Translations under genes and position numbers: made by a program | Part shown: positions 1 to 7,479 of the stretch, piece after piece | How the letters are laid out: every line of letters starts with the position of its first letter | How positions within the stretch are numbered: position 1 is the stretch's first letter | From: JAAUTS01 sp038250235 | GTDB taxonomy: Bacteria > Verrucomicrobiota > Verrucomicrobiia > Methylacidiphilales > JAAUTS01 | Assembly (NCBI GenBank): GCA_038250235.1 | Contig: JBBSCO010000004.1 | Span: forward strand, 1-64,000 | DNA length: 64,000 bases | Reading direction: 5' to 3' | Notes under the pieces: generated by a model | The model's input: the letters and a program-made list of their open reading frames with translations, nothing else | Told to the model about the DNA's origin: nothing | Database searches by the model: none

Positions 1-1063
1 CATAGTCGGCATTGATGGTTGCGATCCCCGACACGCACTCTTCCAGGGTGTTGAAGGGGATCAAGCCTTCACCGTGCGGGAGATGTTCGCTCCAGCCTGT
101 GTCCTGCACAATCGATGGGCGACCCAGGGCCAGGTAGCAGGCGGTGCGGCAGCTGAACCAACCGGTTTTTCCCTGCACATAACCGTGCTTGGCGATGCTC
201 CACTCGCCTTTTGAGGTCCTAAGAAACTCGTGATAGGTTTTGTGATCCGGGATGACGACATCCGGTTCCAGAATGCCCCAGCCTTTGGCCGTGAGTTCTT
301 TCGTCGGGCGTTTCTTGCCTATGCCCTGGCCCATGGCAATGACAAGTTTCTGCGGGGTGTGCAGGGGCAGATCCTGGAAGCGGGTGAATTCCAGATCCTT
401 TTGTCCATATTCCTTGTCCTGCCAGAGCTTCGGCTTGTAGCTACACCAGTTCATCACCGTGGTGAAGCGATCCAGGGGTGCCTGCTCCTGGTAGGGCCAA
501 TACTCCAGGGCCACGGGCTGGATGGTTTTTTTCCAGCGTATTCCTGTGTCAGGCACCAGGCAGTCGGCATCGCCCAGCTTCAGTCCGAAACTAAAATGAC
601 TGTTATGATTTCTCAGGCGTTGAGTGTAGGAAGTTTTCTGCGGATCATGCAGGCCGATCTGGGTGAACATCGGGTCGCCGTCGAGAAACATCTGGTGTTT
701 CACCCCCACGTCATAATCTTCGAACCAGCTTGCCGTGGAGACATTGACCAGCAGATCGCCCGATTTGATCATCTCGCGGGCCAGGATTTCACCCGCGCCG
801 TAAAATTTTCCATCGGCCGCGTTCCGGTAAATCCATCGGTCGCCCAGATTGAAATCGTTGAAGATGCGGGTCAGGGATGCAATCTGGTAACTGCAATCTT
901 CCGTGATGGTTTCGCGGACGGGGTCGTAGGGCCAGACGCCGGTGTCTTCCAGATAGACCACATCATGGCCCAGGGCCTGGAAGCCCAGGACATATTGGAT
1001 ATAGTCCCAGATCACTCCTCCGAAAGGATATTGACCGATCAAACCTGTCACAACGATACGCAT
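1..1063 (-). CDS. glycosyltransferase-like protein, 3' end beyond window edge
   Basis: An open frame of about 354 codons runs from an ATG at 1063 to the left edge without a stop, so the C-terminus is missing. The N-terminus (MRIVVTGLIGQYPFGG) and an alternating hydrophobic pattern suggest a Rossmann/GT-B-like fold. Towards the visible C-terminal end, residues such as SIAKHGYV, GWFSCRTACYLA and GRPSIVQDTG followed by LPHGEGL resemble the conserved C-terminal half of GT1-like (CgeB/DUF3880-type) glycosyltransferases, where the nucleotide-sugar site lies. The sugar donor and acceptor cannot be read from the sequence. It points the same way as the cyclo-ligase gene, about 90 bp upstream. The assignment rests on pattern recognition only. 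Confidence 0.7.
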   Translation of the reverse strand, partial: MRIVVTGLIGQYPFGGVIWDYIQYVLGFQALGHDVVYLEDTGVWPYDPVRETITEDCSYQIASLTRIFNDFNLGDRWIYRNAADGKFYGAGEILAREMIKSGDLLVNVSTASWFEDYDVGVKHQMFLDGDPMFTQIGLHDPQKTSYTQRLRNHNSHFSFGLKLGDADCLVPDTGIRWKKTIQPVALEYWPYQEQAPLDRFTTVMNWCSYKPKLWQDKEYGQKDLEFTRFQDLPLHTPQKLVIAMGQGIGKKRPTKELTAKGWGILEPDVVIPDHKTYHEFLRTSKGEWSIAKHGYVQGKTGWFSCRTACYLALGRPSIVQDTGWSEHLPHGEGLIPFNTLEECVSGIATINADY

Positions 1064-1155
1064 ACTGTTTAGTGGTTGGGTGCGGGCGCAGACACGGTGG
1101 CGTCCATCCCAAGTCCTTGATTACACTCCCACGCTTTGTTTCAGGTGAAAAGGCT

Positions 1156-1746
1156 CTACTTGGGTGGAGGAAGCCAGCCGCCTTCCGTGACCACAGTATC
1201 CAGCTTCCGGTCATGAGGTTCCGTGGGAATTTTTTCCACTTCCTGGAAGCTGAAAAACACGCCGATGCTGCGGGCCTGGAAGCCCGGACAGGACATGAAG
1301 CGGTCATAGTAACCTTTGCCACGGCCCAGCCTGGTGCCTTGCCGGTCAAAAGCCAGGCCCGGAACAAGCATCAGATCCATTTCCGAGGGAGGCACAGGGT
1401 GACAGTGAAGAGCATCGGGTTCGGGCAGGCCGAAGGCTCCGGGCAAAAGCCTTGAAGGGTCCGTCACCGCATAAAAGTCCATCACCTCTCCTGACACACG
1501 GGGCAACAACAAGCGGCGTCCTTCCCCCAGGATAACATCCACAAGAGCGGAGGTGTCGGGTTCATCGGGGCGTGACATGAACAAGGCAATGCTCCGGGCC
1601 TCCAGCCACCAGGGGGAAAGCAAGAGCTGCTGTTTGATCAGGAGTGAGGCCCCGGCGAGGTCTTCCGGGTTGGATTCTTTCAGGCGTTCTTTGAGGGCAT
1701 GTCTCAGGATTTTCTTGCTTTCAGGAATTGTCGGACCTTGGGACAT
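1156..1746 (-). CDS. 5-formyltetrahydrofolate cyclo-ligase (5,10-methenyl-THF synthetase)
   Basis: 196 residues, the usual size of the YgfA/MTHFS family, which uses ATP to convert 5-formyl-THF to 5,10-methenyl-THF in the cytoplasm. The family signature GRGKGYYDR is at residues 141-149, preceded by LMLVPGLAFD, as expected for the ATP/folate site. The N-terminal basic helix (KKILRHALKERLKE) is also typical. The ATG at 1746 is only 18 bp from the divergent ATG at 1765, leaving no obvious Shine-Dalgarno for this gene, so a leaderless or near-leaderless transcript is possible. The gene fits the one-carbon and purine theme of the window (purE/K/M/H/D and glyA). Confidence 0.93.
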   Translation of the reverse strand: MSQGPTIPESKKILRHALKERLKESNPEDLAGASLLIKQQLLLSPWWLEARSIALFMSRPDEPDTSALVDVILGEGRRLLLPRVSGEVMDFYAVTDPSRLLPGAFGLPEPDALHCHPVPPSEMDLMLVPGLAFDRQGTRLGRGKGYYDRFMSCPGFQARSIGVFFSFQEVEKIPTEPHDRKLDTVVTEGGWLPPPK

Positions 1747-1764
1747 AGACTATTCTAGGGGAAG
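1747..1764. promoter_or_regulatory. 18-bp divergent spacer with back-to-back -10-like hexamers
   Basis: The spacer between the two divergent start codons contains TAGACTATTCTA, which is almost its own inverse. Read leftwards it gives TAGAAT shortly before the cyclo-ligase ATG. Read rightwards it gives TATTCT followed by AGGGGAAG, a usable ribosome binding sequence for the MBL gene. The leftward gene would have to be transcribed leaderless or from a site inside its neighbour. Confidence 0.4.
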
Positions 1765-2664
1765 ATGACCGCGTCCGACAAGCCCAAGCCCGTTGCCTCA
1801 ACCAAGGCGCGCTGGCGGGAGAAAAACTTTATCACGGAAGTGCTGCTCCCTTCCTTGCTTTCGCGAAAGGGCGGCACCAAGGCCCGCACCCCCCCGTTTT
1901 TTCCCAAACTGGAAGAGGGACAACTCTGTATTACCTGGATCGGCCATGCCTCGTTTCTGGTCCAGACAGCCAAGCACAATATTCTCATTGATCCCAACTG
2001 GGCCAACTGGCTCATGGTCATCCGTCGCCTCAAACATGCCGGCATTGCCCTGGATCATCTCCCGGAAATCGATCTGATCCTGATCACTCACGCCCACTTT
2101 GATCATCTTGACCGCCGCACCCTGCGAAAACTGGCGGCCCGGCAACCCATCATTGTCCCGACAGGTGTGGGCAATCTGGTGCATGATCTCGGGTTCGAAC
2201 GCATCCATGAGATGGCTTGGTGGGATAGCATGAGCTTTCGCAAACTACAGATCACGTTTGTCCCGGCCAAACATTGGGGCGCCCGCACCGTGACTGATAA
2301 AAACCGTGGTTATGGCGGCTATGTTATGAGTTTCCAGGGCCGCAGTGTCTACCACTGCGGTGATACGGCCTACTTCGACGGGTTTCCGGAAATTGGAGAG
2401 CGCTGTCAACCGGAGATTGTGCTGATGCCGATCGGGGCCTACGACAATCCTTCAGGACGGGATCATCATATCTCGCCGGAAAAGGCTGCCTTGGCCTTTA
2501 CAGAGATGAAGGGAAAGATTTTGGTGCCCATGCATTTTGGCACTTTCCGCATGAGTTACGAGAAGCAGCATGAACCACCCCAACGGCTCATGAAAGCATC
2601 TGCTGAGCTGGGGGTGTTACATCAGGTTCGTTTTTTGATGGAAGGGATGCCCCAGGTTTTTTGA
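1765..2664 (+). CDS. MBL-fold metal-dependent hydrolase (NAPE-PLD / UlaG-like)
   Basis: 299 residues. The zinc-binding THAHFDHLD motif is at about 108-116. Further metal ligands are in HCGDT (197-201) and PMHFGTF (255-261), with the family segment GAYDNPSGRDHH between them. This arrangement matches the beta-lactamase-fold hydrolases that include N-acyl-phosphatidylethanolamine phospholipase D and L-ascorbate-6-phosphate lactonase. The real substrate is unknown. No signal peptide is seen, so it should be cytoplasmic. The ATG at 1765 has AGGGGAAG directly in front. It diverges from the cyclo-ligase gene. All metal ligands are present, unlike the related protein at 47060. Confidence 0.88.
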   Translation: MTASDKPKPVASTKARWREKNFITEVLLPSLLSRKGGTKARTPPFFPKLEEGQLCITWIGHASFLVQTAKHNILIDPNWANWLMVIRRLKHAGIALDHLPEIDLILITHAHFDHLDRRTLRKLAARQPIIVPTGVGNLVHDLGFERIHEMAWWDSMSFRKLQITFVPAKHWGARTVTDKNRGYGGYVMSFQGRSVYHCGDTAYFDGFPEIGERCQPEIVLMPIGAYDNPSGRDHHISPEKAALAFTEMKGKILVPMHFGTFRMSYEKQHEPPQRLMKASAELGVLHQVRFLMEGMPQVF

Positions 2665-2807
2665 CCTGTCAATTCAGAGCGGAAGTTCCAGGTTCAGGGT
2701 CGATTTATTGTCCGGCTCTCGCTGAACAGCTATTTTTTTAAAGAGGCATGAAGTCTCCTTGAACATTCCATTCTTGCGATATGTGGCGCAGGGATTAAAA
2801 CATCCCA

Positions 2808-3569
2808 ATGAACATCGACCTGACAGGAAAAACAGCGCTGGTGACCGGGTCGACCGGTGAACTGGGACGGGTTATTGCAACGACGCTGGCGGAATGCGGG
2901 GCGGATGTGGCGCTTCATTATCTAAAAAACAAAGACCGTGCCCTGCAATTGCAGGAGCAGATCCACCAGCTCGGTCGCCGCGCCTACGTGGTTCAGGCGG
3001 ATGTAGGAGATGCCCTTTCAGTCAAAGCGATGGGTGACCTGGTCAGAAAGAACCTGGGCTCTCCCGACATCCTCGTGAACAATGCAGTCAGCCAATATAA
3101 GTGGAAAGCTGTTATGGACCAGGAGTTGGCCGACTACGAAGACCAGTTCAGAACCACGGTGGCGCAGAACGTTCTTATGGCCCAGCAGTTTGTCCCGGGC
3201 ATGATCGAAAAAGGCGGGGGTCGTGTCATTGCGATCTCCACCGAGTGCGCCGTCCAATGTCTGCCTAACCACTCGGCCTATGTTTCAGGTAAACGTGGCA
3301 TGGATGGTGTGCTCAAAGTTCTGGCCAGGGAAATTGGCGGGCACGGCATCACTGTCAACCAAGTCGCCCCCGGCTGGACCATCAGCGAGCGGGATCGCCT
3401 TAACAAAACGGAAAATCAGGAACTCTATTGTAAAAATGTTCCGCTGCGTCGACGTGGTGAGGACAAAGACATCGCCAACGCTGTTGCCTTTCTGGCATCG
3501 GATCTGGCGGGATTCATCACCGGTGCCTTCGTGCCGGTCTGCGGCGGCAATGTCATGTTGTCCATTTGA
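2808..3569 (+). CDS. SDR-family NAD(P)-dependent oxidoreductase
   Basis: 253 residues, standard length for a classical short-chain dehydrogenase/reductase. The cofactor motif TGSTGELG is at 13-20 and the NNAV structural motif at 91-94. The catalytic Ser is near 144 and Tyr158-x3-Lys162 (YVSGK) follows. The C-terminal part has the FabG-like pattern APGWT and ASDLAGFITG. It probably oxidises or reduces a hydroxyl/keto group on a small metabolite. The third Gly of the TGxxxGxG motif is replaced by Glu-Leu-Gly spacing, which is tolerated in many members. The gene stands alone, with about 140 bp in front and 46 bp behind. Confidence 0.9.
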   Translation: MNIDLTGKTALVTGSTGELGRVIATTLAECGADVALHYLKNKDRALQLQEQIHQLGRRAYVVQADVGDALSVKAMGDLVRKNLGSPDILVNNAVSQYKWKAVMDQELADYEDQFRTTVAQNVLMAQQFVPGMIEKGGGRVIAISTECAVQCLPNHSAYVSGKRGMDGVLKVLAREIGGHGITVNQVAPGWTISERDRLNKTENQELYCKNVPLRRRGEDKDIANAVAFLASDLAGFITGAFVPVCGGNVMLSI

Positions 3570-3615
3570 ATGTCCAAATTTTCTTCAGATCATTCTTCCG
3601 GCCAGGAAACGGGCT

Positions 3616-4065
3616 CTAATTCTGTGGATGCAGATCGGCTCTCACATCCTCCACCACATCCCAGGTATGATCGGCCATGAGACGGACTGTTGCGACGTGC
3701 TTTTTTGATTTCCCGGGCCAGGAGGAAGGTTCGATCAACGAAAACCACCAGCTCTGATCCGGGCGTTCATAGACATAGTAAGTATGGCCGATCAAAGGTT
3801 CGTGCCGCATCTCCACTTGATAGAGACGTTGGGAAATTTCCGCCCGACGCCGAAGTTCCTGGGCCTGACGGGCCAGAACCTCCACCTGACCGTAGATTTG
3901 TTTCAACTGGGAGCCGACCTGTTCTTCCATCGCCAGCAACGCGCGCGATTTCACTTTGCCCATATCCTCCGGCTGGATCAGAACCCCCCCCCTTTCGTGG
4001 GCGTAGGGTAGAACACTTAAAATCATTTCGTCGGGGGCAACTCCCGGGGGCAGTTTGGTTTCCAT
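3616..4065 (-). CDS. DUF2452-like protein (bacterial relative of human C1orf50)
   Basis: 149 residues without signal peptide or membrane segment. A helical middle section rich in Gln/Glu/Arg (about 45-80) is followed by YYVYERPDQSWWFSLIEPSSW and then DHTWDVVEDV near the end. The same order (helix, HxxxCN-like region, YYLYKR...FSIISPKEW, then a SWTPYEDI-like end) is what I recall for DUF2452/C1orf50 proteins, so the family call is by pattern, not by search. Its biochemical role is not established. It is convergent with the SDR gene and divergent from the exported protein at 4158. Confidence 0.6.
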   Translation of the reverse strand: METKLPPGVAPDEMILSVLPYAHERGGVLIQPEDMGKVKSRALLAMEEQVGSQLKQIYGQVEVLARQAQELRRRAEISQRLYQVEMRHEPLIGHTYYVYERPDQSWWFSLIEPSSWPGKSKKHVATVRLMADHTWDVVEDVRADLHPQN

Positions 4066-4157
4066 CTGGTTATATCATCGCTCATAACAGGGAAAGTGCA
4101 AATCCAGTTCTTTAAAAGGAACTTGGTAAAATAATCTTTTTCCGGCTAGGTTAGTTA

Positions 4158-5021
4158 ATGAAATCTTCCGGACTTTTTCAGGCCCTTTGTTTCGGCTGCC
4201 TCTCAGTGCTCTCCCCAACACTTCATGCCACCCCGACACCCTCACTGCTCCAACTTCCATATTGGGATCAGGGTAAGGCCGAAATCAATTTGTATGAGGC
4301 AACTGAAATCCGTTATGGAATTGCCCGGAAGAGCGAGGTCACCCACGTTTTGGTGAAAGAAGGCTGGGATCAAAAGAAGAACGTGAAGGCCGCAGGCAAA
4401 AGTGATTTTTCCGTCATTAAACTCAACCAAATACTTTCCATTCCCACAGGTGTTTATACCTATCGGCAGATGGTTTCCTCCTTCTTCTCCTGCACAACCG
4501 GAAAACAACTCAAGTTTACCATGTCCAATCAGGAGGCTTGTGGAGCCACCTTCAAGTCGGCGCGTATCGGTAAGGATAACATGACATTGAATATCCTGAG
4601 CTATTTCGATGGAGAAGGTGATCAAACATCCGAAATCAAACTACCGCCGGGCCCCTGGCTCTTTTATGATGATGTCCCTCTGGTGTTGCGGATGTCGGCC
4701 TCCACCCCTCTTGTTCAACCTCTCCGGCTTGATGTTTTTCCAAGTACTCTCAGTCCCCGCACCGGCAAGTTAAACTTTGCCCCCGGCAATCTTACCGAAA
4801 CCAGGCGCACAACGAAAGAAATCTCCTACGAGCTCTCACATACTGGTGGTAAGGATACGATTATTTTTGAAGCGTCAACACCCCACCGCATGATTTCGTG
4901 GGAACGTGCGGATGGCTCCAAACTCCATTTAAAGAAAAGCGTTCTGTCGGATTATTGGAATCAGAACCGGGTGGAAGACGCAGATGCGCTGGATCGTTTG
5001 CCGGATCAGCGTAAGAAATAG
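4158..5021 (+). CDS. exported protein of unknown function
   Basis: 287 residues starting with a probable signal peptide (MKSSGLFQALCFGCLSVLS, cleavage around HA-TP, residue 25). The mature part is predicted beta-rich, with two Cys (SFFSC, EACG) in its first half. I do not recognise a family. It lies 75 bp upstream of the type III polyketide synthase on the same strand and may be co-transcribed, but no functional link can be inferred from sequence. Confidence 0.7.
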   Translation: MKSSGLFQALCFGCLSVLSPTLHATPTPSLLQLPYWDQGKAEINLYEATEIRYGIARKSEVTHVLVKEGWDQKKNVKAAGKSDFSVIKLNQILSIPTGVYTYRQMVSSFFSCTTGKQLKFTMSNQEACGATFKSARIGKDNMTLNILSYFDGEGDQTSEIKLPPGPWLFYDDVPLVLRMSASTPLVQPLRLDVFPSTLSPRTGKLNFAPGNLTETRRTTKEISYELSHTGGKDTIIFEASTPHRMISWERADGSKLHLKKSVLSDYWNQNRVEDADALDRLPDQRKK

Positions 5022-5095
5022 CCCCGTAAAACTTCTGGGACTTCCTGTTGTTTGTTCCCGGCTTTCCGTTAATCTCTTTCTCAAGCCTCTCCTTC

Positions 5096-6130
5096 ATGTA
5101 TCTCCATTCCCTCGCCAACCGGGTTCCTTCGCATCGCTTTTCCCAAAAAGAGGTCTGGGATTCACTACAGAAGTCAACGTGGGCACGGGAACTGAGGCCG
5201 GGAGCGATGGAGCTTCTGAACAAAGTGCTCAATGGCAACAGCGGGATCGACTCGCGCCATTTCTGCTGCTCCGATCTGGATGAACTTTTTACCCTGAATG
5301 CAGAGTCTCTTAATCATCGATTTGAAGAAACAGGCCCTGCTCTTGGCGCTGAAGCTTTACGGGACGCCCTTGGGAAGGCGGGATTGAATCCGTCAGAATT
5401 GGATGCGCTTTTTGTTTGCACCTGCACCGGCTATATCTGTCCGGGGTTGGCTTCGCACATTTCGCATCGCGTGGGATTACGTGGCGATGCCTTTCTTCTG
5501 GATAACGTGGGACAGGGCTGCGGTGCTGCCATTCCCACAATGCGTGCCGCCCACAATTTTGCCAAAGTCCATCCTCAGGCGAAAGTGGCCTGTGTGGCAG
5601 TGGAAATTTGTTCGGCCGCCTTTTATCTGGACAACGATCCCGGGGTTCTGATCAGTGCCGCGCTTTTTGCCGATGGTGCCAGTGCCAGTATCTGGAGCGG
5701 GGAAAAGAGCGGAGATAAAGGAATCAGACCCCTTTATTGCGGGGGATTTCAGACACTGCATCTTCCGGAGAAACGGGAACTGCTGCGTTTTGTCAACGCG
5801 GGGGGAAAACTGCGCAATGTGTTGGACAAAGCCGTGCCGGCCCTGGCTGCCGAAACGGTCACAGAACTTTATCTGGCAAGCGGCAGCCGGCCTGCAACAA
5901 CGGTTTTGATCCATCCCGGAGGTAAAAAAGTGATCGAAGCCGTGGAACAAAAACTACCAGCCGAAGGCTACAGCTACAGCCGTGAGGTTCTGCGCCAGAA
6001 CGGAAACATGAGCAGTCCCTCGGTTCTCTTTGCTTTGGAAAAGGCCCTGCAGGACGGGGTCGCGGATGCCTGGCTGTGTTCCTTCGGAGCGGGATACACT
6101 TGTTATGCCTGTGGGATCAGGCAGGTTTAG
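5096..6130 (+). CDS. type III polyketide synthase (chalcone/stilbene synthase family)
   Basis: 344 residues from the ATG at 5096. That start is preferred over an upstream TTG because the family N-terminus (short leader, then Q-KEVWDSL) begins there. The thiolase-fold homodimer would load an acyl-CoA on Cys142 (DNVGQGCGAA) and extend it with malonyl-CoA. The other triad members are His273 (LIHPGG) and Asn304 (NGNMSSPS). CTCTGYICPGLA is the type III PKS version of the thiolase motif rather than FabH's. The usual C-terminal GFGPG loop is here SFGAGYT. The product could be an alkylpyrone/resorcinol-type lipid or a small pyrone. No tailoring methyltransferase or oxidase lies beside it, so the product is open. 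Confidence 0.85.
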   Translation: MYLHSLANRVPSHRFSQKEVWDSLQKSTWARELRPGAMELLNKVLNGNSGIDSRHFCCSDLDELFTLNAESLNHRFEETGPALGAEALRDALGKAGLNPSELDALFVCTCTGYICPGLASHISHRVGLRGDAFLLDNVGQGCGAAIPTMRAAHNFAKVHPQAKVACVAVEICSAAFYLDNDPGVLISAALFADGASASIWSGEKSGDKGIRPLYCGGFQTLHLPEKRELLRFVNAGGKLRNVLDKAVPALAAETVTELYLASGSRPATTVLIHPGGKKVIEAVEQKLPAEGYSYSREVLRQNGNMSSPSVLFALEKALQDGVADAWLCSFGAGYTCYACGIRQV

Positions 6131-6143
6131 GTCCTGACAGACC

Positions 6144-6581
6144 CTAACCCAGGGTGGACGGTAGTCCGAACAGATCGGGCTCTTCCTCCTCTGCAAAAAG
6201 GTGATCCGGGAGTGGAGCAAAGAGAGGTGCCTCCAGCACTGGCATACGCGGATGTCCGAACTGTTTCAATTCCTCCGCATCGGCGGCACGTGTCACCACC
6301 CGGATGATGGAGTTTCCAGCTTTCGTCTCCAGCACTCCCCTTATAACCAACCCATTGCAGACATCTGCCCAAAGCAGTTTTCCGGTCAGGTCGGAACGTT
6401 CGGCAAAATGGGTGGCGGGAATATCCAGCAGGACGGCAGCTTTTTTGTTCTGCCACCAATCGAGGATCTCGCTGCGGGCAAAGCCGGCCCAAACCTGGCG
6501 GATGGCGCCGGATTTACCGGAGGCGATTATTTTTTTGCCGGGTTTGAAGAGCTTGTCTTTTTTCTTGAAAAAGGCGCACAT
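6144..6581 (-). CDS. hypothetical protein, in operon with NIF3 homologue
   Basis: 145 residues, basic at the N-terminus (FKKKDKLFKPGKK) and acidic near the C-terminus (AEEEEPD). It has a WAGFARSEILDWW segment and a beta-rich centre. I recognise no family. It begins 3 bp after the stop of the NIF3-like gene and is almost surely translated from the same mRNA. It converges on the polyketide synthase gene. Confidence 0.65.
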   Translation of the reverse strand: MCAFFKKKDKLFKPGKKIIASGKSGAIRQVWAGFARSEILDWWQNKKAAVLLDIPATHFAERSDLTGKLLWADVCNGLVIRGVLETKAGNSIIRVVTRAADAEELKQFGHPRMPVLEAPLFAPLPDHLFAEEEEPDLFGLPSTLG

Positions 6582-6584
6582 AAA

Positions 6585-7343
6585 TCAGAGTCCACTGGGA
6601 GCGTCGATGAAGGACCAGGGCAGTTTGAATTTTTTGGAGAGATGTGCGGCAAGTGCTTTGACTCCGAAGGTTTCTGTGGCGTAGTGGCCTCCGTAGATCA
6701 CGTTGATTTCGAGTTCCTGGGCGGTGGAAAAAGTCCAGTGATTGCCTTCACCGGTGATGAAGGTGTCCACTCCCTCCCCGGCTGCTTTGGCCAGGCTGTT
6801 GCCGGCCCCTCCGGTCACGATGCCTACGCGTTTGACTGTGATGGGTCCGAAAGGCAGCAAGAGGGGTTTTGCTCCGGTCGCCTTGCCCACACGGGCCAGG
6901 AGTTCCTCACGTTGCCAGGAACCTTTGGCCTGATATCCGAGGTGGATTCCTTTTTCAAAGAAGAAGGGGGATGTTTTTTTCAGGCCGAGAGCTTTGGCTA
7001 ACAAAATATTATTTCCAAGGACGGGATGGGCGTCGAGGGGGAGGTGGGAGCTGTAGATGGCGAGGTTGTTTTCAACGGCCAGATTGAACCATTGGTAACG
7101 GACTCCGGTGACCGGGCAGAGGGGGGACCAGCCGATACCGTGATGAACGACGAGGAGGTCCGCTTTGACGGCCACTGCTTCGCCAATGGTCAGGAGGTTG
7201 GCATCGACGGCGGCGGCGATGCGCGTAAGGTGCCCGTTGTTCTCGAGCTGGAGGCCGTTCAGTGCTCCGGGATAATCCTGGAAGCCTTGGTGTGAGAGAT
7301 GTTTTTCAGTGTACTCAACAAGGCGGGTCAGCTCGGTAGCCAT
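6585..7343 (-). CDS. NIF3/DUF34-family dinuclear metal-centre protein
   Basis: 252 residues from the ATG at 7343 (MATELTRLVEYTEKHL). This start is chosen because the family begins with such a helix; an in-frame extension upstream looks non-coding. Metal-ligand motifs of the family are visible: VVHHGIGW (tandem His), SSHLPLDAH, GEGNHW and the C-terminal GHYATETFG. NIF3 proteins form hexamers with two metal ions per subunit and have been linked to GTP cyclohydrolase-like folds and metal trafficking; the reaction is uncertain. It is the first gene of a two-gene unit. Confidence 0.9.
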   Translation of the reverse strand: MATELTRLVEYTEKHLSHQGFQDYPGALNGLQLENNGHLTRIAAAVDANLLTIGEAVAVKADLLVVHHGIGWSPLCPVTGVRYQWFNLAVENNLAIYSSHLPLDAHPVLGNNILLAKALGLKKTSPFFFEKGIHLGYQAKGSWQREELLARVGKATGAKPLLLPFGPITVKRVGIVTGGAGNSLAKAAGEGVDTFITGEGNHWTFSTAQELEINVIYGGHYATETFGVKALAAHLSKKFKLPWSFIDAPSGL

Positions 7344-7479
7344 GGCTGATTTTGCCGCGAACCGGGAAGCGACGCAAGCGTTGTCGTTGAATAAAAGGGA
7401 ATCAACACGATCAAATGAAGGGCAATACACCGGGCCTTGGTTTTGGGAACACTGACCTCGTCGCTGAAGATTGAGTATC

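Noticed and set aside
230..1072. 280-codon plus-strand frame at the left edge
   Set aside because: It is antisense to the glycosyltransferase-like frame, which is open over the whole stretch and has far better protein character.
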